From: Arenimonas sp049195245
GTDB lineage: Bacteria; Pseudomonadota; Gammaproteobacteria; Xanthomonadales; Xanthomonadaceae
DNA length: 64,000 nt
NCBI RefSeq assembly: GCF_049195245.1
Contig: NZ_JBMIRR010000027.1
Span: 434,001 to 498,000 of the forward strand
Reading direction: 5' to 3'
The stretch's first letter is position 1. The number at the start of each line of letters is the position of its first letter. The translations under genes were made by a program, and so were the position numbers. This document shows, in pieces, positions 49,770 through 58,841 of this stretch. The notes beneath the pieces are model-generated. The model saw nothing but the letters and a program-made list of their open reading frames with translations, was not told the DNA's origin and did not search any database.

Positions 49770-50692
49770 TGCGCCTTTTGCTGGTGCTGTTGCTGGGACT
49801 GGCCGGGCCACTGCAGGCCGCGGTCACGGCCGAGGCGTGGCTGGCGCGGATCGGTCCGGCGCTGCGCAGCGTCGATTACCACGGCACCCTGGTCTATGCC
49901 GCGGGTGGGCGGATGGAAACCCTGCGCGTTTTCCACCGTGTGGATGGCGGGCGCGAACGCGAGCGCCTGGTCGCGCTCAGCGGGCCGCCGCGCGAAGTGA
50001 TCCGCGACGGCGACAAGGTGATGTGCATCGGTACCGGCATCCAGCCCGTTTCCTACGACCTTCGGCAGGCGGGCCGCTGGAGTGAGGCCCTGGCCGTCTC
50101 CGAGGCGGTGCGCCGCCAGGGTTACCGCGCCCGGCTGGCGGGCGAGGGACGCATTGCCGGCCATGCCGCGCAGATCGTGGACGTTGCGGCCAGCGACGGC
50201 TGGCGCTACGGCTATCGGCTCTGGATCGAACGCGAGACCGGCCTGCCGCTGCGCGTCGACCTGCTGGATGACGACCGTCGATCGATCGAGCAGGTGGCCT
50301 TTACCGACATCCACCTGGGCGTGGCTCCGGCCGAAGCGGACCTGCGTCCCTCGTCGGGGGTCAGCCTGAGCCCCGTGGTGGCGCTGCCGCGTCCCGATCG
50401 CGCCGCGCCGCAGTGGCGGGTGCGTTTGATGCCCGCCGGTTTCGAGCTGCGCGCCGTGCGGCATCTGCCCGAGGGCGTGCAGCTGCTCTACAGCGATGGC
50501 CTGGCCAGCGTGTCGGTGTACGTCGAGCCCGCGGCGGCCGGCCTGCGCGGCAGCTCGTCCTCCCGCCGCGGTGCGGTGAACATCCGCTCGTACTGGATCG
50601 ATGGCTGGCAGGTGCTGGCGATCGGCAAGGTGCCGGCCGCGACCGTGGACCGCTTCGCGCGCAACCTGCGCCGGGTCGATGCGGATGGCTGA
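49769..50692 (+). CDS. rseB: Sigma-E regulatory protein RseB (MucB)
   Basis: 307-residue periplasmic protein. Signal peptide 1-18. The N-terminal LolA-like lobe starts AWLARIGPALRSVDYHGTLVYAAGGRMETLRVFHRVDGGRERERL, the RseB signature. The C-terminal lobe (about 205-305) has VSVYVEPAA and IDGWQVLAIGKVP. RseB shields RseA from DegS until it binds lipopolysaccharide or lipid. Starts at the A of the rseA stop; its last 8 bases overlap rseC. Confidence 0.93.
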   Translation: MRLLLVLLLGLAGPLQAAVTAEAWLARIGPALRSVDYHGTLVYAAGGRMETLRVFHRVDGGRERERLVALSGPPREVIRDGDKVMCIGTGIQPVSYDLRQAGRWSEALAVSEAVRRQGYRARLAGEGRIAGHAAQIVDVAASDGWRYGYRLWIERETGLPLRVDLLDDDRRSIEQVAFTDIHLGVAPAEADLRPSSGVSLSPVVALPRPDRAAPQWRVRLMPAGFELRAVRHLPEGVQLLYSDGLASVSVYVEPAAAGLRGSSSSRRGAVNIRSYWIDGWQVLAIGKVPAATVDRFARNLRRVDADG

Positions 50693-51125
50693 GCGCCAGG
50701 TCCTGGTGCAGGCGGTGACGCCGGAAGGCCTGCGCCTGCGGCTGCTCGGATCGGCCTGTGCGGGTTGCCAGGGCGGATGCGGCGGGCGCTGCAGCCTTTT
50801 CGCCACCGGCGCCGATGGCGACCTGCTGCTGCCTTGTCCGCCGGGTGCCGTCCCGCGCGTGGGCGACCAGCTCCGCCTGCGCATCGACGACGTGCAGCTG
50901 CGCCGCAGCGCTTGGCGGGGCTATGGCCTGGCCTGGCTGGGGCTGGTGGCCGGCGCCGCCGTCGGCCACGGTTTCGGACTGTTGTGGCCGGCGGCGTCGA
51001 ACCTGCTGACCCTGGCTGGCCTGGCCGCGGGAACTTTCCTGGCCGTGCTTTCATCCAAGCGCCACCTGCCCGAGCCCAGTCTGGTGCCCGGGACTGAACA
51101 TTCGCCTCCCCCTACGCATGAGTGA
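50685..51125 (+). CDS. rseC: SoxR-reducing/sigma-E regulator RseC family protein
   Basis: 146-residue membrane protein. The N-terminal domain holds a Cys cluster CAGCQGGCGGRC at about residues 24-35, as in RseC/RsxC-associated proteins, which may bind an Fe-S centre. Two transmembrane helices follow (about 80-98 and 103-120: GYGLAWLGLVAGAAVGHGF, LLTLAGLAAGTFLAVL). RseC positively affects sigma-E and takes part in SoxR reduction in E. coli. Start ATG 50685 inside the end of rseB. Confidence 0.85.
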   Translation: MAERQVLVQAVTPEGLRLRLLGSACAGCQGGCGGRCSLFATGADGDLLLPCPPGAVPRVGDQLRLRIDDVQLRRSAWRGYGLAWLGLVAGAAVGHGFGLLWPAASNLLTLAGLAAGTFLAVLSSKRHLPEPSLVPGTEHSPPPTHE

Positions 51126-51131
51126 CCGACC

Positions 51132-52613
51132 ATGACCCCGACGTTTCGACATGCCCTTTTCCTTGCCCTGCTGCTGGGCGGTCCGCTTGCCCAGGCGCAG
51201 GCACCCGCGGTCGCTGCGCCAGCGAGCGCGCCGATCGTCAACCTGCCGGACTTCACCCGGCTGGTGGAGCGCGCCGGCCCGGCGGTGGTCAACATCGAAG
51301 CCAGCGCCAAGGGCGAAGAAGAAGCGCTGGCCCAGCAGGGGCGGCGTCCGCCCGGCAGCCAGGACGTGCCCGATGACGTTCCCGAATTCTTCAAGCGCTT
51401 CTTCGAAGCGCCGGGCCAGGGCGGTCCGCCGGGACCGATGCCGCGCGGCGGCGTGTCGCAGGGCACCGGGTTCATCATTTCGGCCGACGGCTATGTGCTC
51501 ACCAACCACCACGTGGTGGCGGGCGCCGATGACATCGTGGTGCGCCTGGCCGACAGCAACGAACTCACCGCGCGGCTGATCGGCAGTGACCCGCTGTCGG
51601 ACGTGGCCCTGCTCAAGGTCGAGGGCCAGGGCCTGCCGGTGCTGAAGATCGCCGACTCGCGCAGCCTCAAGCCCGGACAGTGGGTGCTGGCGATCGGCTC
51701 GCCGTTCGGCTTCGAGCATTCGGTCACCGCCGGCATCGTCAGCGGCGTCGGCCGGCGCTCGCTCGATCCCAGCCAGCAGTACGTGCCCTTCATCCAGACC
51801 GACGTGGCGATCAACCGCGGCAATTCCGGCGGCCCGTTGCTCAACACCAGCGGCGAAGTGGTGGGCATCAACTCGCAAATCTTCTCCAACTCCGGTGGCT
51901 ACATGGGCGTGAGCTTCGCCATTCCGATCGAGGTGGCGATGAACGCCGTGCGCCAGCTGCGCGAGACCGGGCGCGTGGTTCGCGGCCAGCTCGGCGTGCG
52001 CATCCAGGACGTGGGCCGCGAGCGCATGGCCGAGCTGGGCCTGGCCCGCCCGATCGGCGCCTTCGTGGACTCGGTCGAAAATGGCAGCGCCGCTGCCCGC
52101 GCCGGGCTGCGTCCGGGCGACGTGATCACGGCCATCAACGGCCGCGAGATCGTCCGCTCCGCCGAACTGCCGCCCCTGGTCGGCGCCATGCCCCCGGGCA
52201 GCCGCGTCAGCCTGGGCCTGCTGCGCAACGGCAAGCCGCTGGACGTAGTGGTGACCCTGTCGGCGCTGGATGCGGCGGTGGCGTCCGGCCCGGACGCGTC
52301 GCCGGCCAAGACGCTGCCGGCCCCGGCGGCCGGCAATCCGCTGGGCGTGGTGGTGGAGTCGCTGGATGCCCCCGCGCGCCAGGCCCTGGGCCTGGCCGAG
52401 GGCGAGGGCGTGCTGGTTTCGCGGGTCGCGGGCCTGGCGGCGCGCCGGGCCGGGCTGGCCCCGGGCGACGTGGTCCTGCAGGTGGGCCGGACGTCCGTGG
52501 GCACCGTGGCCCAGTTCGAAGGCGCCGTGAAGGGCCTCAAGCCGGGCGACGAGGTCCGCCTGCTGGTCCGCAACACCCGCAGCACGGGCTTTGTCACCTT
52601 CGTCCTGCGCTGA
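51132..52613 (+). CDS. mucD: Periplasmic serine protease MucD / DegP family
   Basis: 493-residue HtrA protease. Signal peptide 1-22. The trypsin-like domain carries the triad H127 (LTNHHVV), D157 (LSDVALL) and S232 (RGNSGGPL). Two PDZ domains follow, about 270-365 (VRGQLGVRIQDVG ... ARAGLRPGDVITAINGREI) and 385-490 (LGVVVESL ... ARRAGLAPGDVVLQVGR). It degrades or refolds misfolded periplasmic proteins and feeds back on the sigma-E pathway, as in Pseudomonas algU-mucABCD. Start ATG 51132. Confidence 0.93.
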   Translation: MTPTFRHALFLALLLGGPLAQAQAPAVAAPASAPIVNLPDFTRLVERAGPAVVNIEASAKGEEEALAQQGRRPPGSQDVPDDVPEFFKRFFEAPGQGGPPGPMPRGGVSQGTGFIISADGYVLTNHHVVAGADDIVVRLADSNELTARLIGSDPLSDVALLKVEGQGLPVLKIADSRSLKPGQWVLAIGSPFGFEHSVTAGIVSGVGRRSLDPSQQYVPFIQTDVAINRGNSGGPLLNTSGEVVGINSQIFSNSGGYMGVSFAIPIEVAMNAVRQLRETGRVVRGQLGVRIQDVGRERMAELGLARPIGAFVDSVENGSAAARAGLRPGDVITAINGREIVRSAELPPLVGAMPPGSRVSLGLLRNGKPLDVVVTLSALDAAVASGPDASPAKTLPAPAAGNPLGVVVESLDAPARQALGLAEGEGVLVSRVAGLAARRAGLAPGDVVLQVGRTSVGTVAQFEGAVKGLKPGDEVRLLVRNTRSTGFVTFVLR

Positions 52614-52624
52614 GGTGGCCGGAG

Positions 52625-52660
52625 CGGCCGCGGGGTTCCCCTCCTGGGGGCCTGCGGCCG
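52625..52660 (+). terminator. Hairpin between mucD and lepA
   Basis: CGGCCGC (52625-52631) pairs with GCGGCCG (52654-52660), with a small inner CCCC/GGGG stem. No T tract follows. It may attenuate read-through from the sigma-E operon. Confidence 0.35.
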
Positions 52661-52686
52661 TGGTCCGGGCCGGGGCAGGGGCGCTG

Positions 52687-52695
52687 TGCGATAAT
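52687..52695 (+). promoter_or_regulatory. Extended -10 promoter of lepA
   Basis: TGC-GATAAT followed by C, 39 bases upstream of the lepA ATG. No -35 hexamer is obvious. Confidence 0.5.
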
Positions 52696-52734
52696 CGACC
52701 GTTTACAGCATCGAAACGGCAGCCAGCGTCCCCC

Positions 52735-54528
52735 ATGCAGCACATCCGCAATTTCTCAATCATCGCCCACGTGGACCACGGCAAATCCACCCTGGCCGAT
52801 CGCATCATCCAGATCTGCGGTGGCCTGCAGGCGCGCGAGATGGAAGCGCAGGTGCTCGACTCGAATCCGATCGAACGCGAGCGCGGCATCACCATCAAGG
52901 CCCAGTCCGTGTCGCTGCCCTACACGGCGAAGGACGGCATCACCTACCAGCTCAACTTCATCGACACGCCCGGCCACGTGGACTTCAGCTACGAGGTCAG
53001 CCGGTCGCTGGCCGCCTGCGAGGGCGCGCTGCTGGTCGTGGACGCGGCCCAGGGCGTGGAAGCGCAGTCGGTCGCCAACTGCTACACCGCCGTCGAGCAG
53101 GGCCTTGAAGTGGTGCCGGTGCTGAACAAGATCGACCTGCCCACCGCCGACATCGAGAAGGTGAAGAAGGAGATCGAGGCGGTGATCGGCATCGACGCCG
53201 ACGACGCGGTGGCGATCAGTGCCAAGACCGGCCTGAACGTCATCGACGTGCTCGAGGCCATCGTTCAGCGCATCCCTGCGCCGAAGGACCGGGGCAGCGA
53301 CAAGCTGCAGGCGCTGATCATCGATTCCTGGTTCGACAACTACCTGGGCGTGGTGTCGCTGGTGCGCGTGATGCAGGGCGAGATCAAGCCCGGCGACAAG
53401 ATGCTGGTGATGTCCACGGGCCGCACCCACCTGGTGGACAAGGTCGGCGTGTTCACCCCCAAGCGCAAGGAGCTGGCCAAGCTCGGCGCGGGCGAGGTGG
53501 GCTGGATCAACGCGTCCATCAAGGACGTGCACGGCGCGCCCGTGGGCGACACGCTGACGCTGGCCAACGATCCGGCGCCGGGTCCGCTGCCGGGCTTCCA
53601 GGAAATGCAGCCGCGCGTGTTCGCCGGCCTGTTCCCGGTGGACGCCGAGGACTACCCCGCGCTGCGCGAGGCGCTGGAGAAGCTCAAGCTCAACGACGCC
53701 GCGCTGCGCTTCGAGCCGGAAAGCTCCGAAGCCATGGGCTTCGGCTTCCGCTGCGGCTTCCTGGGCATGCTGCACATGGAAATCGTGCAGGAACGGCTGG
53801 AGCGCGAATACGACCTCAACCTGATCACCACCGCGCCGACGGTGGTGTACGAAGTGCTGATGAACGACGGCAGCACCATGGCGCTGGACAACCCGGCCAA
53901 GCTGCCGCCGCCGACCAAGGTCAGCGAGATCCGCGAGCCGATCATCCGCGCCAACATCCTCACGCCGCCCGACTACGTGGGCAACGTGATCAAGCTGTGC
54001 GAGGAGAAGCGCGGCCGCCAGGTGTCCATCACCTACATGGCCTCGCAGGTGCAGATCAGCTACGAGCTGCCGATGGCCGAGGTGGTGTTGGATTTCTTCG
54101 ACCGCCTCAAGTCGGTGTCGCGCGGCTACGCTTCGCTCGACTACCACTTCGAGCGCTTCGAGGCGGGCCCGTTCGTGCTGGTGGACACCCTGATCAACGG
54201 CGACAAGGTGGACGCGCTTTCGTCCATCGTGCACCGCAGCCACGCCGACCGCCGCGGCCGCGACATCTGCGAGAAGATGCGTGAGCTGATCCCTCGGCAG
54301 ATGTTCGACGTGGCCATCCAGGCGGCGATCGGCTCGCAGATCATCTCGCGCTCCACCGTCAAGGCGATGCGCAAGAACGTGCTGGCCAAGTGCTACGGCG
54401 GCGACGCCACGCGCAAGAAGAAGCTGCTGGAGAAGCAGAAAGAGGGCAAGAAGCGCATGAAGCAGGTGGGCCGGGTGGAGATCCCGCAGGAGGCCTTCCT
54501 TGCCGTGCTCCAGGTCGACAACAAGTAA
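52735..54528 (+). CDS. lepA: Elongation factor 4 (LepA)
   Basis: 597-residue translational GTPase. G1 is IIAHVDHGKST, G2 ERGITIKA, G3 FIDTPGHVDF, G4 LNKIDLP and G5 ISAKTG. The C-terminal domain with RRGRDICEKMRELIPRQMF and the basic tail (KKKLLEKQKEGKKRMKQVG) is LepA-specific and lacks EF-G domain IV. It acts on the ribosome in back-translocation or initiation. Start ATG 52735 (MQHIRNFSIIAH). Leads the lepA-lepB-DUF4845-rnc-era-recO run conserved in gammaproteobacteria. Confidence 0.97.
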   Translation: MQHIRNFSIIAHVDHGKSTLADRIIQICGGLQAREMEAQVLDSNPIERERGITIKAQSVSLPYTAKDGITYQLNFIDTPGHVDFSYEVSRSLAACEGALLVVDAAQGVEAQSVANCYTAVEQGLEVVPVLNKIDLPTADIEKVKKEIEAVIGIDADDAVAISAKTGLNVIDVLEAIVQRIPAPKDRGSDKLQALIIDSWFDNYLGVVSLVRVMQGEIKPGDKMLVMSTGRTHLVDKVGVFTPKRKELAKLGAGEVGWINASIKDVHGAPVGDTLTLANDPAPGPLPGFQEMQPRVFAGLFPVDAEDYPALREALEKLKLNDAALRFEPESSEAMGFGFRCGFLGMLHMEIVQERLEREYDLNLITTAPTVVYEVLMNDGSTMALDNPAKLPPPTKVSEIREPIIRANILTPPDYVGNVIKLCEEKRGRQVSITYMASQVQISYELPMAEVVLDFFDRLKSVSRGYASLDYHFERFEAGPFVLVDTLINGDKVDALSSIVHRSHADRRGRDICEKMRELIPRQMFDVAIQAAIGSQIISRSTVKAMRKNVLAKCYGGDATRKKKLLEKQKEGKKRMKQVGRVEIPQEAFLAVLQVDNK

Positions 54529-54555
54529 GCGGCCCCCGCCGCAGGGAAACCACGC

Positions 54556-55374
54556 GTGAAAATTGATCTCGCCCTGATCCTCACCGTCGCCGCCGCCATC
54601 ACCGGCGCCATCTGGCTGCTCGACAGCCTGCTGTTCGCCCGCAAGCGCCGACTGATGCTGGCCGAAGGCGAGGAGGTGGCCGAGCCGGTGATCGTGGAAT
54701 ACGCCAAGTCGCTGTTCCCGGTGATCTTCCTGGTGCTGGGCCTGCGCAGCTTCGTCGCCGAGCCCTTCCGCATCCCGTCCAACTCGATGATGCCGACCCT
54801 GCTCGACGGCGACTTCATCCTGGTCAACAAGTTCGGCTACGGCCTGCGGCTGCCGGTGGCCAACACCAAGGTGCTGGACCTGGGCGCGCCCCGGCGCGGC
54901 GACGTGGTGGTGTTCCGCTACCCCGGCAACGGCCCGGACGATCCCACCGCCGGCGCCGATTACATCAAGCGCGTCGTCGGCCTGCCCGGCGACCGGATCA
55001 CGTTCCGGGACCAGACCCTGTATCTCAACGACCAGCCGGTGTCCAAGCGCCCGGTCGGCGTCTACGTGGGCAGCGGGGAAGGCCGGGAAATGACCGGCGC
55101 CACGTTGTTCGAGGTGGACCTGGACGGTCGGAGACACCAGAGCCTGGAGCTGTTCAAGCAGGGCGACCCGCGCGCCGAGGACAGCTGGGTGGTGCCCGAG
55201 GGCCACTATTTCATGATGGGCGACAACCGCGACCGCAGCGAGGACAGCCGCTACTGGGGCTTCGTGCCGGAGCAGAACCTGGTCGGCAAGGCGTTCGTGA
55301 TCTGGCTCAACTGCGACGGCTGGTTCTGCAGCGGGGCGTTTGACTACACCCGGATTGGCGATACCATTCGCTGA
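54556..55374 (+). CDS. lepB: Signal peptidase I
   Basis: 272-residue inner-membrane protease that removes signal peptides. Two N-terminal transmembrane helices (about 5-26 and 51-66). The catalytic Ser is in PFRIPSNSMMPTLLDGD and the general base Lys in DYIKRVVGLPGDRI. Box E is YFMMGDNRDRSEDSRYWGFVP. The start is GTG 54556 (VKIDLAL). A Cys pair (NCDGWFCSG) sits at the C-terminus. Confidence 0.95.
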   Translation: MKIDLALILTVAAAITGAIWLLDSLLFARKRRLMLAEGEEVAEPVIVEYAKSLFPVIFLVLGLRSFVAEPFRIPSNSMMPTLLDGDFILVNKFGYGLRLPVANTKVLDLGAPRRGDVVVFRYPGNGPDDPTAGADYIKRVVGLPGDRITFRDQTLYLNDQPVSKRPVGVYVGSGEGREMTGATLFEVDLDGRRHQSLELFKQGDPRAEDSWVVPEGHYFMMGDNRDRSEDSRYWGFVPEQNLVGKAFVIWLNCDGWFCSGAFDYTRIGDTIR

Positions 55375-55397
55375 ACGGGCAACCTTGGGGAAAGGGC

Positions 55398-55787
55398 ATG
55401 GCAAGCAAGCAGAAAGGCATCACCTTGATGAGCTTCGTGGTTGTCCTGGTGGTCGTGGGCTTCTTCGCCCTGATCGCCATGAAGCTGTTCCCGATGTACA
55501 GCGAATTCCACAACCTCAAGGGCACCATGGACGAGTTCGCCCTGCAGCCCAACGCAGCCAGCTACACCCCGGCCCAGCTGCAGGCCGACTTTGATCGCCG
55601 GTTCAATATTGCCTACGTCGAGTCGGTGGACTCCCGCAAGCACCTCAAGATCGTCCGCAACCCGGGCGGACGGGGCAGCCAGCTGGTTGTCTCCTACGAA
55701 GTCCGCAAGCCGCTGATCGCCAACCTTGATGTGGTGGGCAAGTTTGATTACGCGGTCGACCTCACCGGCGCGAGTTCGGGTGGCTGA
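55398..55787 (+). CDS. DUF4845 membrane protein
   Basis: 129-residue single-span protein. An N-terminal sequence KQKGITLMSFVVVLVVVGFFALIAMKLFPMY resembles a type IV pilin-like leader and forms one helix (about 10-30), followed by a periplasmic domain with FNLAYVESV-like (FNIAYVESVDS) and LVVSYEVRKPLIANLDVVGKFD. DUF4845 genes almost always lie between lepB and rnc. Function unknown. The rnc GTG start overlaps its last codons. Confidence 0.88.
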   Translation: MASKQKGITLMSFVVVLVVVGFFALIAMKLFPMYSEFHNLKGTMDEFALQPNAASYTPAQLQADFDRRFNIAYVESVDSRKHLKIVRNPGGRGSQLVVSYEVRKPLIANLDVVGKFDYAVDLTGASSGG

Positions 55788-56436
55788 TCGCATCACGCAC
55801 CCGTTCCAAAACCCCGAGCTGCTGCAGCAGGCCCTCCGGCACCGCAGCGCCGGGGCGCCCCACAACGAACGACTGGAGTTCCTGGGCGACGCGCTGGTGA
55901 ACCTGGTGGTCGCAGAAGCGTTGCACCAGCGCTGGCCCAAGGCCGACGAAGGCACGCTCACCCGCGCCCGCGCCAGCCTGGTGCGGGAATCGGCACTGGC
56001 CGAACTTGCCCGGCGCCTGGAGCTCGGTGCGCGGATCGAACTGGGCCCTGGCGAACTCAAGAGCGGTGGCCACCGTCGCGATTCGATCCTGGCCGATGCG
56101 CTCGAGGCCGTGGTGGCCGCGATCCACCTCGATGCCGGTTTCGAAGCCTGCCGGCGCGTGGTATTGCCCTGGTTCGAGGCGATGATCGCCGAGCTGCCCG
56201 AAGGCAAGGCCGACAAGGATCCCAAGACCCGGCTGCAGGAATGGCTGCAGGGACGGCAATTGCCACGCCCCAGCTACCGGCTGGTGGACACCCGCGGCGA
56301 CGACCATGCCCGTATCTTCCAGGTGAGCTGCGAGACCAGCGAACCTGCGCTGGCCGAACAGGCCGAAGCCAGCTCGCTGCGCGTGGCCGAACAGCTCGCC
56401 GCCGAACGCCTGCTGGCCAGACTGGAGAAGAAGTGA
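55780..56436 (+). CDS. rnc: Ribonuclease III
   Basis: 218-residue double-stranded RNA endonuclease that matures rRNA and cuts structured mRNAs. The catalytic signature HNERLEFLGDALVNLVV gives the first metal-binding residues; DSILADALEAVVAAIHLD the second. The dsRNA-binding domain (about 150-217) has DPKTRLQEWLQGRQLPRPSY. The start is GTG 55780 within the end of the DUF4845 gene. Overlaps era by GTGA. Confidence 0.95.
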   Translation: MADRITHPFQNPELLQQALRHRSAGAPHNERLEFLGDALVNLVVAEALHQRWPKADEGTLTRARASLVRESALAELARRLELGARIELGPGELKSGGHRRDSILADALEAVVAAIHLDAGFEACRRVVLPWFEAMIAELPEGKADKDPKTRLQEWLQGRQLPRPSYRLVDTRGDDHARIFQVSCETSEPALAEQAEASSLRVAEQLAAERLLARLEKK

Positions 56437-57344
56437 ACACGCCCCCCTCGACCGGCCCGGCGTTCCGCGCCGGCACCATCGCCGTGCTCGGGCGCCCCAA
56501 CGTCGGCAAGTCGACGCTGGTCAACGCCCTGGTCGGCGCCAAGATCAGCATCGTTTCGCCCCGGCCGCAGACCACGCGGCACCGCCTCCTGGGCATCGCC
56601 ACGTTCCCCGACGGCCAGCTGATGCTGGTGGACACGCCCGGCATCCACGGCGCCCAGAAGCGCGCGATGAACCGCATGATGAACCGGGCCGCACGCGGCG
56701 CCGTCGAGGGTGTCGACGCGGCGCTGCTGGTGATCGAGGCCGGCCGCTGGGAAGAGGACGATGCGCTGGCCTACCAGGCCCTGAAGGCCTCCGGCGTGCC
56801 CTGCGTGCTGGTGATCAACAAGGTGGACAAGGTGCCCGACAAGGGCAAGCTGCTGCCCTTCATCGCCGAGGTGACGCGCGAGCGCGAGTTCAGCGCGGTG
56901 TACCCGCTGTCGGCGCTGAAGAAGAAGGGACTGGACGGCCTGGTCAAGACGCTGCTGGCGCTGATGCCGGAATCGGAAGCGCACTACGCCGAGGACGAGA
57001 TCACCGACCGCAGCGAACGTTTCCTGGCCGGCGAACTGGTGCGCGAGCAGCTGATGCTGCGCCTGGGCGAAGAGCTGCCGTACTCGACCACGGTCGAGAT
57101 CGAGAAGTTCGAACTCGACGGCGAGATGCTTCGGATCGCCGCGGTGGTCTGGGTCGAGCGCGAGGGCCAGAAGCCGATCGTGATCGGCAAGGGCGGCACG
57201 CGCCTGAAGGCCATCAGCACCGGTGCCCGCCTGGGCATGGAAGGCCTGTTCGGCCGCAAGGTGTTCCTGGAGACCTGGTGCCGCGTGCGTGAGGGCTGGT
57301 CGGATGACGAGGCGGCGCTGCGCCGCTTCGGTTACTCGGACTGA
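56433..57344 (+). CDS. era: GTPase Era
   Basis: 303-residue essential GTPase in 16S rRNA maturation and 30S assembly. G1 GRPNVGKSTL, G2 region VSPRPQTTRHR, G3 DTPGIHG, G4 NKVDKV, G5 SALKKKG. The C-terminal KH domain has KPIVIGKGGTRLKAISTGAR and ends WCRVREGWSDD. The only start consistent with the family is GTG 56433, overlapping the rnc stop. Confidence 0.95.
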   Translation: MNTPPSTGPAFRAGTIAVLGRPNVGKSTLVNALVGAKISIVSPRPQTTRHRLLGIATFPDGQLMLVDTPGIHGAQKRAMNRMMNRAARGAVEGVDAALLVIEAGRWEEDDALAYQALKASGVPCVLVINKVDKVPDKGKLLPFIAEVTREREFSAVYPLSALKKKGLDGLVKTLLALMPESEAHYAEDEITDRSERFLAGELVREQLMLRLGEELPYSTTVEIEKFELDGEMLRIAAVVWVEREGQKPIVIGKGGTRLKAISTGARLGMEGLFGRKVFLETWCRVREGWSDDEAALRRFGYSD

Positions 57345-57395
57345 CATGGCCGGATCTTCCCGCCGGCGCCCGGCAACACGACGCTGCTGAGCGCC

Positions 57396-58109
57396 GTGCG
57401 CGTCCAGGGACAGCCCGCCTACGTGCTGCATGCGCGCCCCTGGCGCGAAACCAGCCTGATCGTCGAACTGCTTACGCCCGACCATGGACGCGTGGCCGTG
57501 GTCGCGCGCGGCGTGCAGGGCGCCAAGCGCCACCTGCTGCGGGCTGCGCTGCAGCCGCTGCAGTACCTGCGCGTGGATTTCCTGCCGCGCGGCGAGCTGG
57601 CGCGCCTGCTGCAGGCCGAGGCCCAGGATGCCGCACCGCAGCTGCAGGGCGAGGCGATGATGGCCGCCTTCTACGTCAATGAGCTGCTGCTGCGGCTGCT
57701 GCCGCGGCAGGATGCCGCGCCCGCGCTTTTCGACCGCTACGGTGAGCTGCGCCAATCGCTGGCGTCGGCGGAGCCGCTGTCCTGGACCCTGCGTCGTTTC
57801 GAGCGCGACCTGCTGGACCTGCTGGGCTACGGCCTGCCCTGGGACGAGGAGGGCGAGGGCGAGCGCCTGGATCCCGCCGGACGCTACCGGCTCGATCCCG
57901 AACGGGGACCCGTGCGCGACCGCGCGCACGACGCCGGCTCGACCAGCGGCGCCGCGCTGCTGGCGTTGGCCGAGGATCGCCTGCCGCCACCGGAACAACT
58001 GATGGAACTGCGCGGCGCGCTGCGCGGCGTGCTGCAGAGCCATCTGGGTCCGCAGAAGCTCAAGTCGTGGGGCTTGCTGTCCGAACTGGCGCGACTGCGG
58101 CCGGAGTAG
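57396..58109 (+). CDS. recO: DNA repair protein RecO
   Basis: 237-residue recombination mediator that loads RecA with RecR. N-terminal OB fold: AYVLHARPWRETSLIVELLTPDHGRVAVVARGVQGAKRHLLRAALQPLQ. A helical middle and C-terminal part (ELLLRLLPRQDAAPALFDRYGELRQSL, RRFERDLLDLLGYGLPWD) follows; no zinc-binding cysteines, as in other gammaproteobacterial RecO. GTG start at 57396. Its 3' end overlaps the convergent response-regulator gene by 50 bases. Confidence 0.93.
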   Translation: MRVQGQPAYVLHARPWRETSLIVELLTPDHGRVAVVARGVQGAKRHLLRAALQPLQYLRVDFLPRGELARLLQAEAQDAAPQLQGEAMMAAFYVNELLLRLLPRQDAAPALFDRYGELRQSLASAEPLSWTLRRFERDLLDLLGYGLPWDEEGEGERLDPAGRYRLDPERGPVRDRAHDAGSTSGAALLALAEDRLPPPEQLMELRGALRGVLQSHLGPQKLKSWGLLSELARLRPE

Positions 58110-58782
58110 GCGGCGGCGCCACCAGCAAGGCCTCGACATCGGCCTGGAACCGCGCCAGCGCCGTGGCGGCGCGCGGCGCCGCGGCCAGCGCGCGCACCGC
58201 CTCGGCCAGGGCGGCCGCGCCGACAAAGCCGCAGCTGGCCTTGAGGCGGTGCAGCAGGGCCTGCAGTCCGGCCAGATCGTCCGACGCGACCGCGTGAAGG
58301 GCGGCATCGCGCTGACCCGGCAGCTCCTGCAGGAACAACTGGCGCAGCGCCTGCACCGACGCGGGCTGCCCGCCCAGGGCCAGCAGCGCCGCCTCGTCGT
58401 CCCACGCTGCCCGCACGCCGCACGGAACCTGCAGATGCCGTTGAACCGCCGCCTGCAGGCTGCGGCTGCCGATCGGCTTGGACAACACTTCGGCGAAACC
58501 CGCGCGCGCCAGGCGCTGCAGCTCCACGGGGTCCTCGCTGGCCGTCAGGGCCAGCGCCGGCGTGGTCCATCCGCGCGCGCGCAGCTCCGGCAGCAGGTCG
58601 GCCGCGTGGCCATCGGGCAGCCGGGCGTCGAACAGCCACAGCCCCAGGCTGTCGTCGACCAGCCTGCGCGCGGTGGCCAGGTCGCCGGCCCATTGCACCT
58701 GCAGACCCAGCGGCGCCAGCGCCTGGTCCAGGAAGGCAGCGCTGACGGCGTCGTCCTCGAGCAGCAGCACCCGCGAATTCAT
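58060..58782 (-). CDS. Receiver-HPt protein (orphan phosphorelay component)
   Basis: 240-residue protein made of a receiver domain (about 1-118) and a histidine-phosphotransfer domain (about 125-222). The receiver has the acidic pocket E9-D10-D11, phosphoacceptor D52 in WLFDARLPDG, T80 and K102 (LSKPIGS). The HPt domain has H178 in LLHRLKASCGFVGA, the phospho-His consensus. There is no kinase or output domain, so it should relay phosphate between a hybrid kinase and another regulator. Located tail-to-tail with recO, overlapping by 50 bases. Partner unknown. An ATG at 58806 is an alternative start. Confidence 0.82.
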   Translation of the reverse strand: MNSRVLLLEDDAVSAAFLDQALAPLGLQVQWAGDLATARRLVDDSLGLWLFDARLPDGHAADLLPELRARGWTTPALALTASEDPVELQRLARAGFAEVLSKPIGSRSLQAAVQRHLQVPCGVRAAWDDEAALLALGGQPASVQALRQLFLQELPGQRDAALHAVASDDLAGLQALLHRLKASCGFVGAAALAEAVRALAAAPRAATALARFQADVEALLVAPPPTPAAVAPVRTASPTT

Positions 58783-58841
58783 CGTGCGTCCATGGGAAGG
58801 GGACATACCATCGTGTCGTGCAGAACCACTATGCTCGCAGC

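Noticed and set aside
52756..55404. An 882-codon open frame on the minus strand opposite lepA and lepB
   Set aside because: Antisense shadow with His/Val/Gln-rich repetitive composition; both plus-strand genes are clear.
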